Of a stretch of DNA of 43,645 nt, positions 33,583 through 43,593 are shown piece by piece (position 1 is the first letter of the stretch; every line of letters begins with the position of its first letter). The DNA comes from CAYUZU01 sp964448675. GTDB lineage: Bacteria > Planctomycetota > Phycisphaerae > UBA1845 > Fen-1342. The stretch spans positions 1 through 43,645 of the forward strand of contig CAYUZU010000033.1 in assembly GCA_964448675.1 (NCBI GenBank). The letters run 5' to 3'. A program made the position numbers and the translations under genes. The notes beneath the pieces were generated by a model that was not told the origin of the DNA, did no database searches, and saw only the letters and a list, made by a program, of their open reading frames with translations.

Positions 33583-33616
33583 TCAGGTATTCGTCTGGTG
33601 ACGGGAGGTAGACAAC

Positions 33617-36600
33617 ATGTCTGAATCACGGTTCGGGTCGTCTTGGGTGCAACATGCGGCGCCGCCGCACGCAGACAAGGGTGGTCGGACGACTTTTTCG
33701 GCAACCGCCATCAGTGTGGTTTGTTGGGCTTGGTTGCTGATGGGGACCGACGTGGCATGGCAACCCACGGCGGAGGCCGGCGAAAGGCCCGCCGCGGGCG
33801 GTCGCACGGTCGCCGCGGTCGTCGACGTCGACGTGGATTCTGACAACGACGACGGCGTGTTCGACCCGGAGCGCGACGCGGCCGAGGACGGCGTTGAGTG
33901 CGACCCGGGCCATCCCAAGTTCGTGCCGGTCCGGCGGGACGACGCCGACCTGGTCCCGGTGTTCATCGAGATCGACCCGAACGGGGCCTGGAGTTGGACG
34001 CCGGGGGACACGGTCAGTTGGGCAGTTGAGTACGACGAAGGCGCGGTGCATCTGTGGCGCTCGCATGCGGTGGGCGACTGGGCTGATGCGGGCGATGCCG
34101 ACGCCATTCGTCCGCGCGCCACGGACCCGCCATCGTATCAGCCGAACTACGCGCACGCCCTGTGGTACTGGGGGGACATGAACTGCGACGGGGCGTGCAA
34201 TTGGCGGGACATCGACTTTTTCGTGGCGGCCCAGAACGACAACTGCTCGGCCTACTACGCCCTGCTGGAAGATCGATACCCCGGGCGCGTGTGTGACTGT
34301 TACACGGGGGACATGAACCTCGACGGGCACGTGAACCAGGCCGACCTGGATGGCTTCGTCGCGCGGCAGAACCTGCCGCCGGTCGTCAAGCCGCTGCGGG
34401 TCTGGTGTGAAGGCGTCGTCAATGTTGATCCGCCGATGTCGCTGACCGTGGTCGCCGACATGGACGATGATGGCCTCGACCCGGGGGATGCAAACGACGT
34501 CGTGCACGTCCAGCCGAAGGCCTGTGTGCTGGGCCACCTCGAAGAGCAACCGCTGTGGAATCCCGAGCCTGCGCCGCTGGGCTACGAGTGCGACGGCAGC
34601 GACGGTCGCACGCCATGGTCATCACGCTGCTGGCCGGCCGCGTGGTCGAGCTTGCGCACGCCGGCGGGTAACCCGAGCGATACTGCATGCCCGCTCGAGC
34701 CGGGCCATGGTCTCACGATCAGTCTCCTGGAGCCGTTCGGGCCGCCGGATCTGCCGCCCCTGACGCTCGATCCTGCTCGCAGCAGCATCCCCTTTGTACC
34801 GGCTGAAGCGTTGCGCCAGCATGACGGCCTCCCTTCGCGCTTCGCGACCCGTGCGCTCGACAAGGGCGTGGTTGACTGTGTCACCGGAGCGGCTTTGTTG
34901 CGGGCGGTCGACTTTGAATTGCCGTTTGCCGGCGGTGCGTTTCGCCACGTTCGCACGTACTCGGACGACTTTCACGCTGCCAGCCTCATCGGGTCGATTT
35001 GCAGCTACGGGGGTGGGGGACGCGTCGACCCCCACGAGGTGCTGAAGCAGGGGACGCCCGACACGAACTGGTGGGACTGGAACGGTACGCGCTGGATGAT
35101 GGGCGAGAACCCCATCTTTCTCTTTAATGCCCGCTACCAGAACATCGTGCCCGACGACCAGAGCTACTGCTGGTTCATACTCGATGCGCACCAGGCAATC
35201 CCGTTCCACCTGGAAGGCGACCAGTACGTGGCGCCGCCCTGGTTCGACGCGTCGATGACGCACGACGGGGCCGACTGGGACCCCGTCACGCGCGAGTGGC
35301 AGGTGCCACCGAGCACGGTGATCGTGTGGCTGCACCGCGGGGCGGTGTGCTACACGATCGAGGTCGATCACGACGACGTGCTCATGTACATGGTAGACGA
35401 GGACCAGAACTGCGAGGGTGAAATGGAGGGCCCGTTCCGGGCCGACCAGCAACCACAGGACGGCGGCTTTGGTGCGCCGCACCTGGGCCTCGTCACGCTG
35501 ATCGAAGACCGGTACGGCAACCGTGTGGAATACGAATACGCCGATACCACCTGGGAAGCGCGGGATCCTGGCGAGTTCGTCAATCCCGATCCGGAGTGCA
35601 AGTACTGCTGCCAGGCGTGTCGCCGGAAAGGGCAATTGAAGGCGATCCGTCTGCGCGAGGCTGGTGGCAACGTGGCGTGGACGCTGCTGTACGTTCATCG
35701 ACGCTTCTACCTGCACCAGGACACGAGATACTACAGCGACGGTGGCCTGTCACGCGATTACCACGGCGCCTCGGAATTCTCGAAGCTCCACGCCGTCTAC
35801 GCATACCCGTACGACGTCGATACCAGCCCGTGGGACGCGCTCGAATTGCCCGCCGTCGCGTTCGACGCCTGCATCGTCGACCAGGGACCTGACGTGGTCT
35901 TCGATTACGACTGCTACGACGCGATCGATCCGTGGGATTACTTGCCCGGGCTGCCGACCGACTGGCGCGTGTCGGCCAACTACCTCTATATGGACATGCA
36001 CTGGGGGGATCACCGTAACCTGCTGAACTCCGTTGATTACGGCGGCCAGCCGTGGTGCGTGCCCGGCATGTACCTGCTGAAGTGCAAGACCGTACGGCGC
36101 CCCGCCGGTGCTTCGGCCACGCCCGAGATCAGCACAACGGTCTACCGCCACCAGATGGAGCAGGAGATCAGCGGGGCCGGGGCCGAATGGTCTTACCTGG
36201 GCGGGACCTTGCAGGCCGTTTTCGAGCCCGCCACGGTCGAGATGCTGGTCGCCCGGATGCGTGCGTTTTATGGGCCGGACGCGAACGAGAACCGCCTGTT
36301 CTCCTGGGACATGGCGGATGTCGTGCCCCTCGGAGATCCGCCGAATCCCGACACGCCCTTGTCGCGGCTCGCGGATCTCAGTCTGACCACCTGCGGCCGC
36401 ACGTCGCTTCCCGACGAGCAAAGCCTGGCGCAATACTGCGGCATCGACATCACGCAAAACCAGGTGATCGCATTCCTCGTCGGGCCGCGCGAACTGACCG
36501 CTGGCGAGACGGGCCATGGGGACGGCAACGCGTTGCTGAAGCGGCACTACTACCGTTTCCAGGTGACGCCGTGCGACGCCGGCGCCGGCTGTTACGTGGC

Positions 36601-39600
36601 AACCGACGACGACATCGTCATCCAGTGGCAGAATCTCTGGGGCGGCACGATTTACCACTATCCATACCGGATTCCGAGCTGGGAGACGATTGTCGACGGC
36701 GTCGACGGCCTGTGCCTTCACTACCCGCACGAGCTGCTCGACTCGGACCTGGCGGATGTGCGCCACGTCATGGTCGTTGACGAGGAAGACGAAGACCCGC
36801 TCTCCGGGTACGACGCTGGCGGAGCCAACGGACCGACCGGTACGAAGACCCGCCGCATCATCTGGATGAACGCCGCCGGGTTCGTCCTGAAGGAGCAGAC
36901 CTGGTCCTACGAGAATGACGCGAACGGACAGATCATTGATCAAAGCGGCTACGGCGAGGAGGTCGCCTACGACGAGTTCGGCCGCATTGTCGAGCGGCGC
37001 AGCGCTGGCTGGAGCGTCGCCAATGACCCCGGCAACGCGTTCGACCCCGATACCGAGGGCTTGATCATTGTCTACGTATACGAGGAAGCGCCGGGCGGCG
37101 GCCCGGATCCCGCCGGCGAACTAATGGCCCAGGGGGTCAAGCAGGGCCTTGCCGGTACGCCGTACTACACCGACCGCTTCTACCGCCACCCGGATCGTCG
37201 CGAGCTCATCACCACCCACGTGGTCTTTCCCGACCCCGTGTCCGACCCCATCGACCCCGAGCTTGGTGTCACCACGCAGTGGCTGTATGAGTTCCACGAC
37301 GACAACCCGCACAAGGGCATCCTCGAGAAGACGGTCATCGAACCGGCGACACTGCGCCCGACCGGCGCCGGCCTTGTTCCGTGCCACGCCGTCGCCAGGC
37401 AGCGGTTCGACGCCCGGGGCAATCAGACTTGGTCTGGCCAGGGCAGCTACGAGGCCGCCGGTGGCGGCGCGCTCGGACCGGCAGTCGAGTTCTATGCGTC
37501 GCACACGGGCTATGATCCAAACGGCTTCGGCCTGCCGACCATCCAGGTCTACGACCCTGATCCGGACGACGCCGACATCACCTACCCCACTGGCTGGATG
37601 CGGGCCGGGTATGGCGAGCCGCTGCATCGCAGCACGACGCTGGCGTTCGATCTTCAGTACGGGCCAACGCTCGTCGAGCACGCCGACGGGACCGAGACGC
37701 ACTTCATCTACGAGCCGAACGACCCGGTGGGCCGCTTCGAGTGGACCTATCACCACGACGCGGCGGGGGTGCCGGTCGAGCCGGTCACGGGCAAGTTCTA
37801 CATCGACCGCCGGTTGATCTGGACGCGCACCTACGACCCGACGACGGTCGAGCCGTACGGGTCCGAGATGACGCTGCCGATCGACGATCCGGCGGCGGAG
37901 ATGATCTCCGAGACGCTGGCGGCGTACGACGCGCAGGGCCGGGTCACGTCGGTCGGGCAGAGCGGCGCCGGCGTGGCCGAGGGGCCGCAGGCCGACATCA
38001 CCTACCACGTGACGGGGGAGATCGCGCGCATCGTCAACCCCGACGGCACGATCACGCGGCACGAATACGACCAGCGCGGGCGACTGGTGCGGACGTTCCG
38101 CGGGACGACCGATCAGCACGGGTATTGGGGCGGCGCGCCGGACGTGCCGCCCGACGATGACATGGCGCTGGTCGAGAAGCGCAGCTATGCCGACGAGGGC
38201 GATGCCGACGCGTGCAAGAACGTGGGGCAGCTTGTCGAACTGCGGGACTATCGCTCGCGGCCGAGCCAGGCGTATGACAGCGAATGGGTGCCGGACCCGC
38301 TGGACCCGGACACGGGGACCTATACCACGGTGGACATCGTCGACGAAGACGCCGGCTGGACGACGACCTACCAATACGACTGGCGCGGGCGGCCGGTGTG
38401 GGAGACACAGTACGACCGCGACGGCGCGGCGATTGCGAATCGGCTGACGTGGTTCGATCACCTCGATCGCGCGGTGGTGGCGGCCGAGTACGGCCCGAGC
38501 GTGCCGGCGGGCGTCGCACCGCAGGAGGCCGGGCCGGGGGCGCTGCCGCCCGATCCGCAAGCGCTGTTCGGCCTGGCCGAGGTGCCGCTGCGCCTGAGCG
38601 AGTCGGTCTATAACGAGCGCGGACAGGTGGAGGAATCGCGGCGGTGGACCGCGGACGGGGCCGGCGGCGGCACCTTTACCGCGACGCGGACGTATTTCGA
38701 CCACGCCGGTCGCGCGGTGGAGACGCAGTCGCCGGGGGGCGGGGTGCAGCGTTATACCTACGACGCCAAGGGCCGCCAGGTGTTGTCGGAGAACATCGCG
38801 CGGACAGCAGCGGCCGACATCGTCGTGGCGTGGACCGGGACGACGTATGACGAGAAGGACCGCGCGGTGGCGTCGGTGCACGCCGAGCGGGCGCTCGATG
38901 GGGTCGACATTCCGTCTTACACGTACACGTGGTATGACGACGCCGGGCGGGTCGAGGCGACGGTGAATTTCGGCACGAACGCGGGCGACGGCAGCTTCAG
39001 TCCGGGTGACGTGCCGCCGGACTACGCCACGCTGGCGTCGCCGGCGGTCTATAGCGGCGACGAGTTGGTGGGGTGTGATGATGCCGCGTTCGGCGACGCG
39101 TTGTGCAACTGTTACGGCTATGACGAGGCCGGGCGGCAGGACGCGGTGTGGCATGCGGACGGAACGGTGACGCGGTCGCAGTATGACGGGCTGGGGCGGC
39201 TGCGGCTGGAGGTCGAGAACGCGGACGATCGTGATGGGGATGGGCTGCGGCGGTTCACCGCGTATCGGTATGACGACGCGGGCCGAGTGGATGCGATCGC
39301 GGCGGTGGCAGCGGAGCACTTCGCGGACCCGGGTGTGCCGGACTGGGAGGCGGTGACGTGGGACGCGGGGGACCCGGACCTGCAAATCACGTGGTTTGCG
39401 TATGGGGCGCCGCTGCTGGCGGATTCGGGCACGGGTGAGTCTCAGTATTTCTGTCAGCGGTTGCCGGGAGTTCCGCCCGATCCCAATCTGCCGCAGTTGG
39501 TGCCTTACCTGCCGGAGATCGGCACCGACAACAGCCTGATTCATCGCGTCACCTATCCCGACGGCGACGAGCTGACGTTCCATTACTACCTCGATCACAG

Positions 39601-42163
39601 TGTCGCGCGGCGCGAGGATGCCCGCGGCAACATCGTGCGCTATCGGTATGACGAGCGCGGGCGGCTGGTCGACACGTGGATCGAGGACTGTCGGTATTTC
39701 TATGACGCGGTGCCGTGGCTGCCGCCGAATCGCGTGCATCACGTCGCGTACAACTACACCGATGACGGGCAGTTGTCGCTGGTGACGGCGTATACGCAGA
39801 CGGGCGGTGTCGAGCAGATTGTGGCGCAAAACGACTTTGTCTACGACGCGCGCGACAACCTGGTCGGCGAGGTTCAGCAGCACTTTGACCCGGTCGACGG
39901 CAATTCGCCGTTTGTCGCGTATCAGTGGGAGTATGCCGACGCGGCGGGGGACAATTACGACCGGTTGGCGGGCATCACGTATCCGGTCAGCGGGCGGCAG
40001 ATCAGCATCGGCTACGACGACGCGCAGAGTGATGCGCTGTGCCGGGTCACGAGCATCAGTGACAGCATCGCGGGGACGCTGGCGGCGTATACGCACATCG
40101 GGCCGAGCCGGCGCGTGGCGACGGCGCTCGGTGGCGGCGTGATCACGCGGAGTGCCGGGGCGGGACATATGTTCCCCGGGCTCGACAGATACGGCCGGCT
40201 GGTGGATCTCGACTACCAGGTCGGCGGTCAGACGCTCCACCGCTACCAGTACGGCTACGACAAGAGCGGCAACCGCACCCACGCCCGCGTGACGCACGCG
40301 GACTTCGGCGGCCTGCCGCACGACAACGATCGGTCGTGGGCCTACGCCTACGACGCCCTCGGCCGGCTGGTTGACGCCGACATGGGGCAGCTCGCGCTCA
40401 GTCCCGCGCCGCAGATCGTGCCGGACGCGAACGTGCCGCTGGCGCGGTCGCTGGCGTGGTCGATGGACGAGCTCGGCAACTGGGTCGGGGATCCGGCCGA
40501 CCCGACGGAGCCCGGGCTCGCGCGGCGGGACGATTTCGACGGCAGCGGGTTCAGTCCGCCGGACGCGTGGGTCGATGGCTGGCACGCGGTCAACTCTGCC
40601 AACCAGATCACCGAAACCACCACCGACGACGGCAGCGGGCCGGTCACCACCGCCTACGTCCACGATGCGGCCGGCAATCTCATCTTCGATGGCCGGCTGC
40701 TGTACCTCTACGACGGGTGCAATCGGCTGGTGCAGGTGAACGAGGCCGGCGGGCTGACGGTCGCGGATTTCGCCGGGGCGGGGTACTTCGAAGAGATCGA
40801 GACGGCGCCGGTCGGGCCGGTGCTGGCACGGTTCGTCTACGACGGGCTGGGCCGGCTGATCCGCACCGAACGGTGGGACACCTACCAGAACTACGAGTCT
40901 GAAGCGTTTTACTACGACGGTGTGCGGCGGCTGGTCGAAGTCGATGTGGCCGACCCGAACGCGCCGGTGCTCCGGGAGTATGTCTGGGGGCCGGATTACG
41001 TTGATGAGGCGGTGTGTCAGTTCGCCGACGAGGACGGCAACCCGGCCACGCCGGCCACGGTGCACTATTCCCTGCAGGACGGCAACTACAACGTGGTGGC
41101 GCTGGTCGACGCGGCCGGCGGGCTTGAGGCGCAGTACGCGTACGAGCCGTACGGCCTGCTGGTGGTGGTCGATCTCGACCCCAATGCGCCGGTGAACCGG
41201 CTGGGCCACCAGGGGCTGTTCTTTGAGCGGTTTTACGGCCCGTTCGGCGGCCCGCCCGCCCCGCCGCTCTCGGCGCCCGCCTTGGTCGCGGCCGACCCCG
41301 CGGCCGGCGTCCCGGCCGGCCTGTACCACAACCGCAACCGCTGGTACAGCCCCGACTTGGGGCGCTTCGTCCAACGCGACATGAACGAGAGTGCCCTGCC
41401 GATCCTCGCCGTCCTGGCGATGAACGGCGCGGCGCTGGATGCGTTCGTGTCGGGGATGGATCCGCAAGGCCACTTCGGCGACGGGGCGAATCTGTATTTG
41501 TACGTGGGTTCGAATCCAGTGAATGCGCTGGATGCGCTAGGGCTGGAGTGGGGACATGATGGCGACGTCGACGATCTTCTCGCAGAGTTGGAGGGCCACC
41601 GCCTGTACGCCTTGGGCGCTCTGAACGAAGGTGCGAAATGGGCTGCCCTCGGATTGCGAGCGGCCCTGGATATTGCCGGTGCCCTGCTCGGCCTCGATGT
41701 CTTTGAGTCGGCGTCGCTACTCGCTAGTGGACGTGGCGGCTTCTACGAAGGGCTTGACATCGCGTTAGCGATGGTCCCCGGCGGCGGCATTGGGCGCGCC
41801 ATCTCGAAGGCCCACAAATTCACGCGGGGCACACGCACGTTGGGGAAGGTCGCGAGGAGCATCGACGACTTGGCCAAACTCTCGCGCCGCTGGCGAAGCG
41901 GCATCGACATGGCTAAGCTCGAGGCGGCGAAGGCAGATTATCCCAAAAAGGCCCTAAAGAAACAGTGGCATCACCTTATCCCTAAGTACCTTGGAGGAAG
42001 CGTCTCAGGGCCAAAGGTCAGGATAAATTCAGCCTATCATCAGAAGATAACAAACGCGTTCAGACGTGAGTGGCGTTACGGGAACCCAGCCGGGAAGCCG
42101 GATCCGGCGGAGTTGGAGAGGATCCTGGATCGCGTGTACACTGAGTTTCCATTGCCCAGGTGA
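33617..42163 (+). CDS. Giant RHS polymorphic toxin with WHH/HNH-like nuclease tip
   Basis: The 2,848-residue protein starts with a signal or anchor helix (SATAISVVCWAWLLMGTDVA, about 28-47). A dockerin-like pair lies at about 186-255 (GDMNCDGACNWRDIDFF and GDMNLDGHVNQADLDGF). The RHS shell runs from about 390 to 2640, with YD repeats such as YTYDAKGRQVL, YGYDEAGRQD, YRYDERGRLV and YVHDAAGNLIF. Its end is LYHNRNRWYSPDLGRFVQRD and then GDGANLYLYVGSNPVNALDA. The tip (about 2642-2848) has a hydrophobic pretoxin-like segment (FYEGLDIALAMVPGGGIGRA) and then QWHHLIPKYLGG with His2785, His2786 and a later His2808. This looks like an HNH/EndoVII-type nuclease; the assignment to a WHH-like group is from motif shape only. 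GGGAGG lies eight bases before ATG 33617. GC drops sharply in the tip. The putative immunity gene starts 6 bp after the stop. Confidence 0.88.
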   Translation: MSESRFGSSWVQHAAPPHADKGGRTTFSATAISVVCWAWLLMGTDVAWQPTAEAGERPAAGGRTVAAVVDVDVDSDNDDGVFDPERDAAEDGVECDPGHPKFVPVRRDDADLVPVFIEIDPNGAWSWTPGDTVSWAVEYDEGAVHLWRSHAVGDWADAGDADAIRPRATDPPSYQPNYAHALWYWGDMNCDGACNWRDIDFFVAAQNDNCSAYYALLEDRYPGRVCDCYTGDMNLDGHVNQADLDGFVARQNLPPVVKPLRVWCEGVVNVDPPMSLTVVADMDDDGLDPGDANDVVHVQPKACVLGHLEEQPLWNPEPAPLGYECDGSDGRTPWSSRCWPAAWSSLRTPAGNPSDTACPLEPGHGLTISLLEPFGPPDLPPLTLDPARSSIPFVPAEALRQHDGLPSRFATRALDKGVVDCVTGAALLRAVDFELPFAGGAFRHVRTYSDDFHAASLIGSICSYGGGGRVDPHEVLKQGTPDTNWWDWNGTRWMMGENPIFLFNARYQNIVPDDQSYCWFILDAHQAIPFHLEGDQYVAPPWFDASMTHDGADWDPVTREWQVPPSTVIVWLHRGAVCYTIEVDHDDVLMYMVDEDQNCEGEMEGPFRADQQPQDGGFGAPHLGLVTLIEDRYGNRVEYEYADTTWEARDPGEFVNPDPECKYCCQACRRKGQLKAIRLREAGGNVAWTLLYVHRRFYLHQDTRYYSDGGLSRDYHGASEFSKLHAVYAYPYDVDTSPWDALELPAVAFDACIVDQGPDVVFDYDCYDAIDPWDYLPGLPTDWRVSANYLYMDMHWGDHRNLLNSVDYGGQPWCVPGMYLLKCKTVRRPAGASATPEISTTVYRHQMEQEISGAGAEWSYLGGTLQAVFEPATVEMLVARMRAFYGPDANENRLFSWDMADVVPLGDPPNPDTPLSRLADLSLTTCGRTSLPDEQSLAQYCGIDITQNQVIAFLVGPRELTAGETGHGDGNALLKRHYYRFQVTPCDAGAGCYVATDDDIVIQWQNLWGGTIYHYPYRIPSWETIVDGVDGLCLHYPHELLDSDLADVRHVMVVDEEDEDPLSGYDAGGANGPTGTKTRRIIWMNAAGFVLKEQTWSYENDANGQIIDQSGYGEEVAYDEFGRIVERRSAGWSVANDPGNAFDPDTEGLIIVYVYEEAPGGGPDPAGELMAQGVKQGLAGTPYYTDRFYRHPDRRELITTHVVFPDPVSDPIDPELGVTTQWLYEFHDDNPHKGILEKTVIEPATLRPTGAGLVPCHAVARQRFDARGNQTWSGQGSYEAAGGGALGPAVEFYASHTGYDPNGFGLPTIQVYDPDPDDADITYPTGWMRAGYGEPLHRSTTLAFDLQYGPTLVEHADGTETHFIYEPNDPVGRFEWTYHHDAAGVPVEPVTGKFYIDRRLIWTRTYDPTTVEPYGSEMTLPIDDPAAEMISETLAAYDAQGRVTSVGQSGAGVAEGPQADITYHVTGEIARIVNPDGTITRHEYDQRGRLVRTFRGTTDQHGYWGGAPDVPPDDDMALVEKRSYADEGDADACKNVGQLVELRDYRSRPSQAYDSEWVPDPLDPDTGTYTTVDIVDEDAGWTTTYQYDWRGRPVWETQYDRDGAAIANRLTWFDHLDRAVVAAEYGPSVPAGVAPQEAGPGALPPDPQALFGLAEVPLRLSESVYNERGQVEESRRWTADGAGGGTFTATRTYFDHAGRAVETQSPGGGVQRYTYDAKGRQVLSENIARTAAADIVVAWTGTTYDEKDRAVASVHAERALDGVDIPSYTYTWYDDAGRVEATVNFGTNAGDGSFSPGDVPPDYATLASPAVYSGDELVGCDDAAFGDALCNCYGYDEAGRQDAVWHADGTVTRSQYDGLGRLRLEVENADDRDGDGLRRFTAYRYDDAGRVDAIAAVAAEHFADPGVPDWEAVTWDAGDPDLQITWFAYGAPLLADSGTGESQYFCQRLPGVPPDPNLPQLVPYLPEIGTDNSLIHRVTYPDGDELTFHYYLDHSVARREDARGNIVRYRYDERGRLVDTWIEDCRYFYDAVPWLPPNRVHHVAYNYTDDGQLSLVTAYTQTGGVEQIVAQNDFVYDARDNLVGEVQQHFDPVDGNSPFVAYQWEYADAAGDNYDRLAGITYPVSGRQISIGYDDAQSDALCRVTSISDSIAGTLAAYTHIGPSRRVATALGGGVITRSAGAGHMFPGLDRYGRLVDLDYQVGGQTLHRYQYGYDKSGNRTHARVTHADFGGLPHDNDRSWAYAYDALGRLVDADMGQLALSPAPQIVPDANVPLARSLAWSMDELGNWVGDPADPTEPGLARRDDFDGSGFSPPDAWVDGWHAVNSANQITETTTDDGSGPVTTAYVHDAAGNLIFDGRLLYLYDGCNRLVQVNEAGGLTVADFAGAGYFEEIETAPVGPVLARFVYDGLGRLIRTERWDTYQNYESEAFYYDGVRRLVEVDVADPNAPVLREYVWGPDYVDEAVCQFADEDGNPATPATVHYSLQDGNYNVVALVDAAGGLEAQYAYEPYGLLVVVDLDPNAPVNRLGHQGLFFERFYGPFGGPPAPPLSAPALVAADPAAGVPAGLYHNRNRWYSPDLGRFVQRDMNESALPILAVLAMNGAALDAFVSGMDPQGHFGDGANLYLYVGSNPVNALDALGLEWGHDGDVDDLLAELEGHRLYALGALNEGAKWAALGLRAALDIAGALLGLDVFESASLLASGRGGFYEGLDIALAMVPGGGIGRAISKAHKFTRGTRTLGKVARSIDDLAKLSRRWRSGIDMAKLEAAKADYPKKALKKQWHHLIPKYLGGSVSGPKVRINSAYHQKITNAFRREWRYGNPAGKPDPAELERILDRVYTEFPLPR
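40628..40995 (+). repeat. RHS core segment, parent copy of a 368-bp direct repeat
   Basis: This in-frame segment of the RHS core (starting DGSGPVTTAYVHDAAGNLIF) recurs at 43226-43593, 2,598 bp downstream in the same orientation. See that entry for the identity pattern. Confidence 0.95.
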
Positions 42164-42169
42164 GCGTTT

Positions 42170-43225
42170 ATGCGAGCGGAATACGAGTTTCGGGTTCACG
42201 AGGAATTCGCACACCTGCTGTTCGGACCGGATGAAGGTGTGCGACTAGGTGAGCGAATTCGCAAGATTGTCATTGCCGCCGATGACGCACGGTTCCCACA
42301 GATTGGGGCACTTCGGAAGGAGCTCCGTGCCACGCACAATGATTCCTTCTTCTCTGGTTGGTCGCTAATACATCGCTACGGCAAGCGAGAGCTCGCCGTC
42401 GCAGAGTTGTTTCACGTTCGGATCACGGCCCTGTTCGAGCCAACCGGCGAAGAATGTGGGACCATTTACGACTACTCGGATGCTTGTAGCTTCTGCGGGA
42501 TGCCGCGCCGTCAGGTGAGCAACCTGCGGCTGGATCTGCGCAAGGCGCCGAAGACCAAGGACATCGCCGGCACGATCGCCGATGACGAGTGGATCGTGTC
42601 GGACCGGCTGGCGCGCCTGATGACCGAGGCCGGCCTGACAGGCTTTCAGCTGCGGCCGGTGAGGCACAAGGCGCGATACGAAGATGATGCGGTCGATCTG
42701 CGTCATGTGCCAGCCGGTCGCGAGCTCTTGCGTCGCGCGGCGGCGGCTGGCATCAAGGCCGACAGTGCGTCTTTCAACGACTGGTTGAATGAGCCGAAGC
42801 AGGATCCGTTGTACCAAGCGGCGGTGGCGGAGTATGCCGAGCGACGGCAGCGGCGTGCCGAGCGGCGTGCCAAGCCACTGCCAGTCTGGCACCAGTTGGT
42901 GGTTATGTCAGAGCCGGTGCCGGCGGTAACGCCGACACAGTTTGGAATCGATCCGTTCGATGATGATGCTGGCGGCAAGTACAGGTGTCCTGCGGGACAC
43001 GTCAGTGGGTTAAACCTGTTGTCGGAGTTGTCCGTGGCGCGCGATGCGTGGGAGGGTTGCGACGTGGGACGCACGCAGAACTTGGTTGGCCTGCCTTGGC
43101 CGGCTGGACAGACCCATGGTGTGCGTGCGCCGGCCCCCGAGCTTCTGATATCAGCGCGCTTTAGGGACCTCCTGAATCGTGAGAGAATAAGGGGATGGCG
43201 CGCGGACGTGGCGTACTTGCGATAA
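42170..43225 (+). CDS. Putative immunity protein for the RHS nuclease, Cys-motif type
   Basis: This 351-residue soluble protein has no signal peptide. It has one CxxC pair (CSFC, Cys106 and Cys109) in the middle, and a C-terminal YRCPAGH (Cys273, His277), which could together hold a metal. Other phrases are WIVSDRLARLMTEAGLTGFQ and APELLISARFRDLLNRERIR. The overall layout recalls the double-CxxCG family that accompanies nuclease toxins in myxobacteria; this is memory only and the second CxxC is changed here. It starts 6 bp after the RHS stop codon and ends exactly one base before the RHS core repeat. Its first third is less GC-rich than the core. Position strongly suggests immunity to the nuclease tip. 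Confidence 0.65.
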   Translation: MRAEYEFRVHEEFAHLLFGPDEGVRLGERIRKIVIAADDARFPQIGALRKELRATHNDSFFSGWSLIHRYGKRELAVAELFHVRITALFEPTGEECGTIYDYSDACSFCGMPRRQVSNLRLDLRKAPKTKDIAGTIADDEWIVSDRLARLMTEAGLTGFQLRPVRHKARYEDDAVDLRHVPAGRELLRRAAAAGIKADSASFNDWLNEPKQDPLYQAAVAEYAERRQRRAERRAKPLPVWHQLVVMSEPVPAVTPTQFGIDPFDDDAGGKYRCPAGHVSGLNLLSELSVARDAWEGCDVGRTQNLVGLPWPAGQTHGVRAPAPELLISARFRDLLNRERIRGWRADVAYLR

Positions 43226-43593
43226 GACGGCAGCGGGCCGGTCACCACCGCCTACGTCCACGATGCGGCCGGCAATCTCATCTTCGATGGCCGGCTGCTG
43301 TACCTCTACGACGGGTGCAATCGGCTGGTGCAGGTGAACGAGGCCGGCGGGCTGACGGTCGCGGATTTCGCCGGGGCGGGGTACTTCGAAGAGATCGAGA
43401 CGGCGCCGGTCGGGCCGGTGCTGGCACGGTTCGTCTACGACGGGCTGGGCCGGCTGATCCGCACCGAACGGTGGGACACCTACCAGAACTACGAGTCTGA
43501 AGCGTTTTATTACGACGGGGTGCGGCGGCTGGTCGAGGTCGATGCGGCCGACGCGAATGCGCCGGTGCTGCGGGAGTACGTCTGGGGGCCGGA
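43226..43593 (+). pseudogene. Displaced RHS core fragment, second copy of the 368-bp repeat
   Basis: The copy begins at the base after the TAA stop of the putative immunity gene and keeps the RHS reading frame (DGSGPVTTAYVHDAAGNLIF onward). Bases 43226-43509 are identical to 40628-40911. The next 84 bases differ at 8 positions, mostly silent or nearly so. It has no start codon and ends at 43593 where an IS21-like end begins. It should be the beginning of an alternative RHS core-plus-tip cassette, or the former end of the gene before its tip was replaced. Confidence 0.9.

Larger units (their letters stand above)
32992..33616. other. Intergenic region between head-to-head RHS genes
   Basis: This 625-bp stretch holds no gene I can support. 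The minus-side gene has lost its 5' part here. A possible promoter (33118-33145) and a perfect hairpin (33556-33582) lie before the large RHS gene. The base composition is clearly less GC-rich than the flanks. Confidence 0.5.

Noticed and set aside
37121..41473. A 1,450-codon open frame antisense to the large RHS gene
   Set aside because: It follows codon-position bias of the real gene on the other strand, is rich in Arg, His, Pro and Val, and has no family features. The plus-strand RHS motifs are unambiguous.
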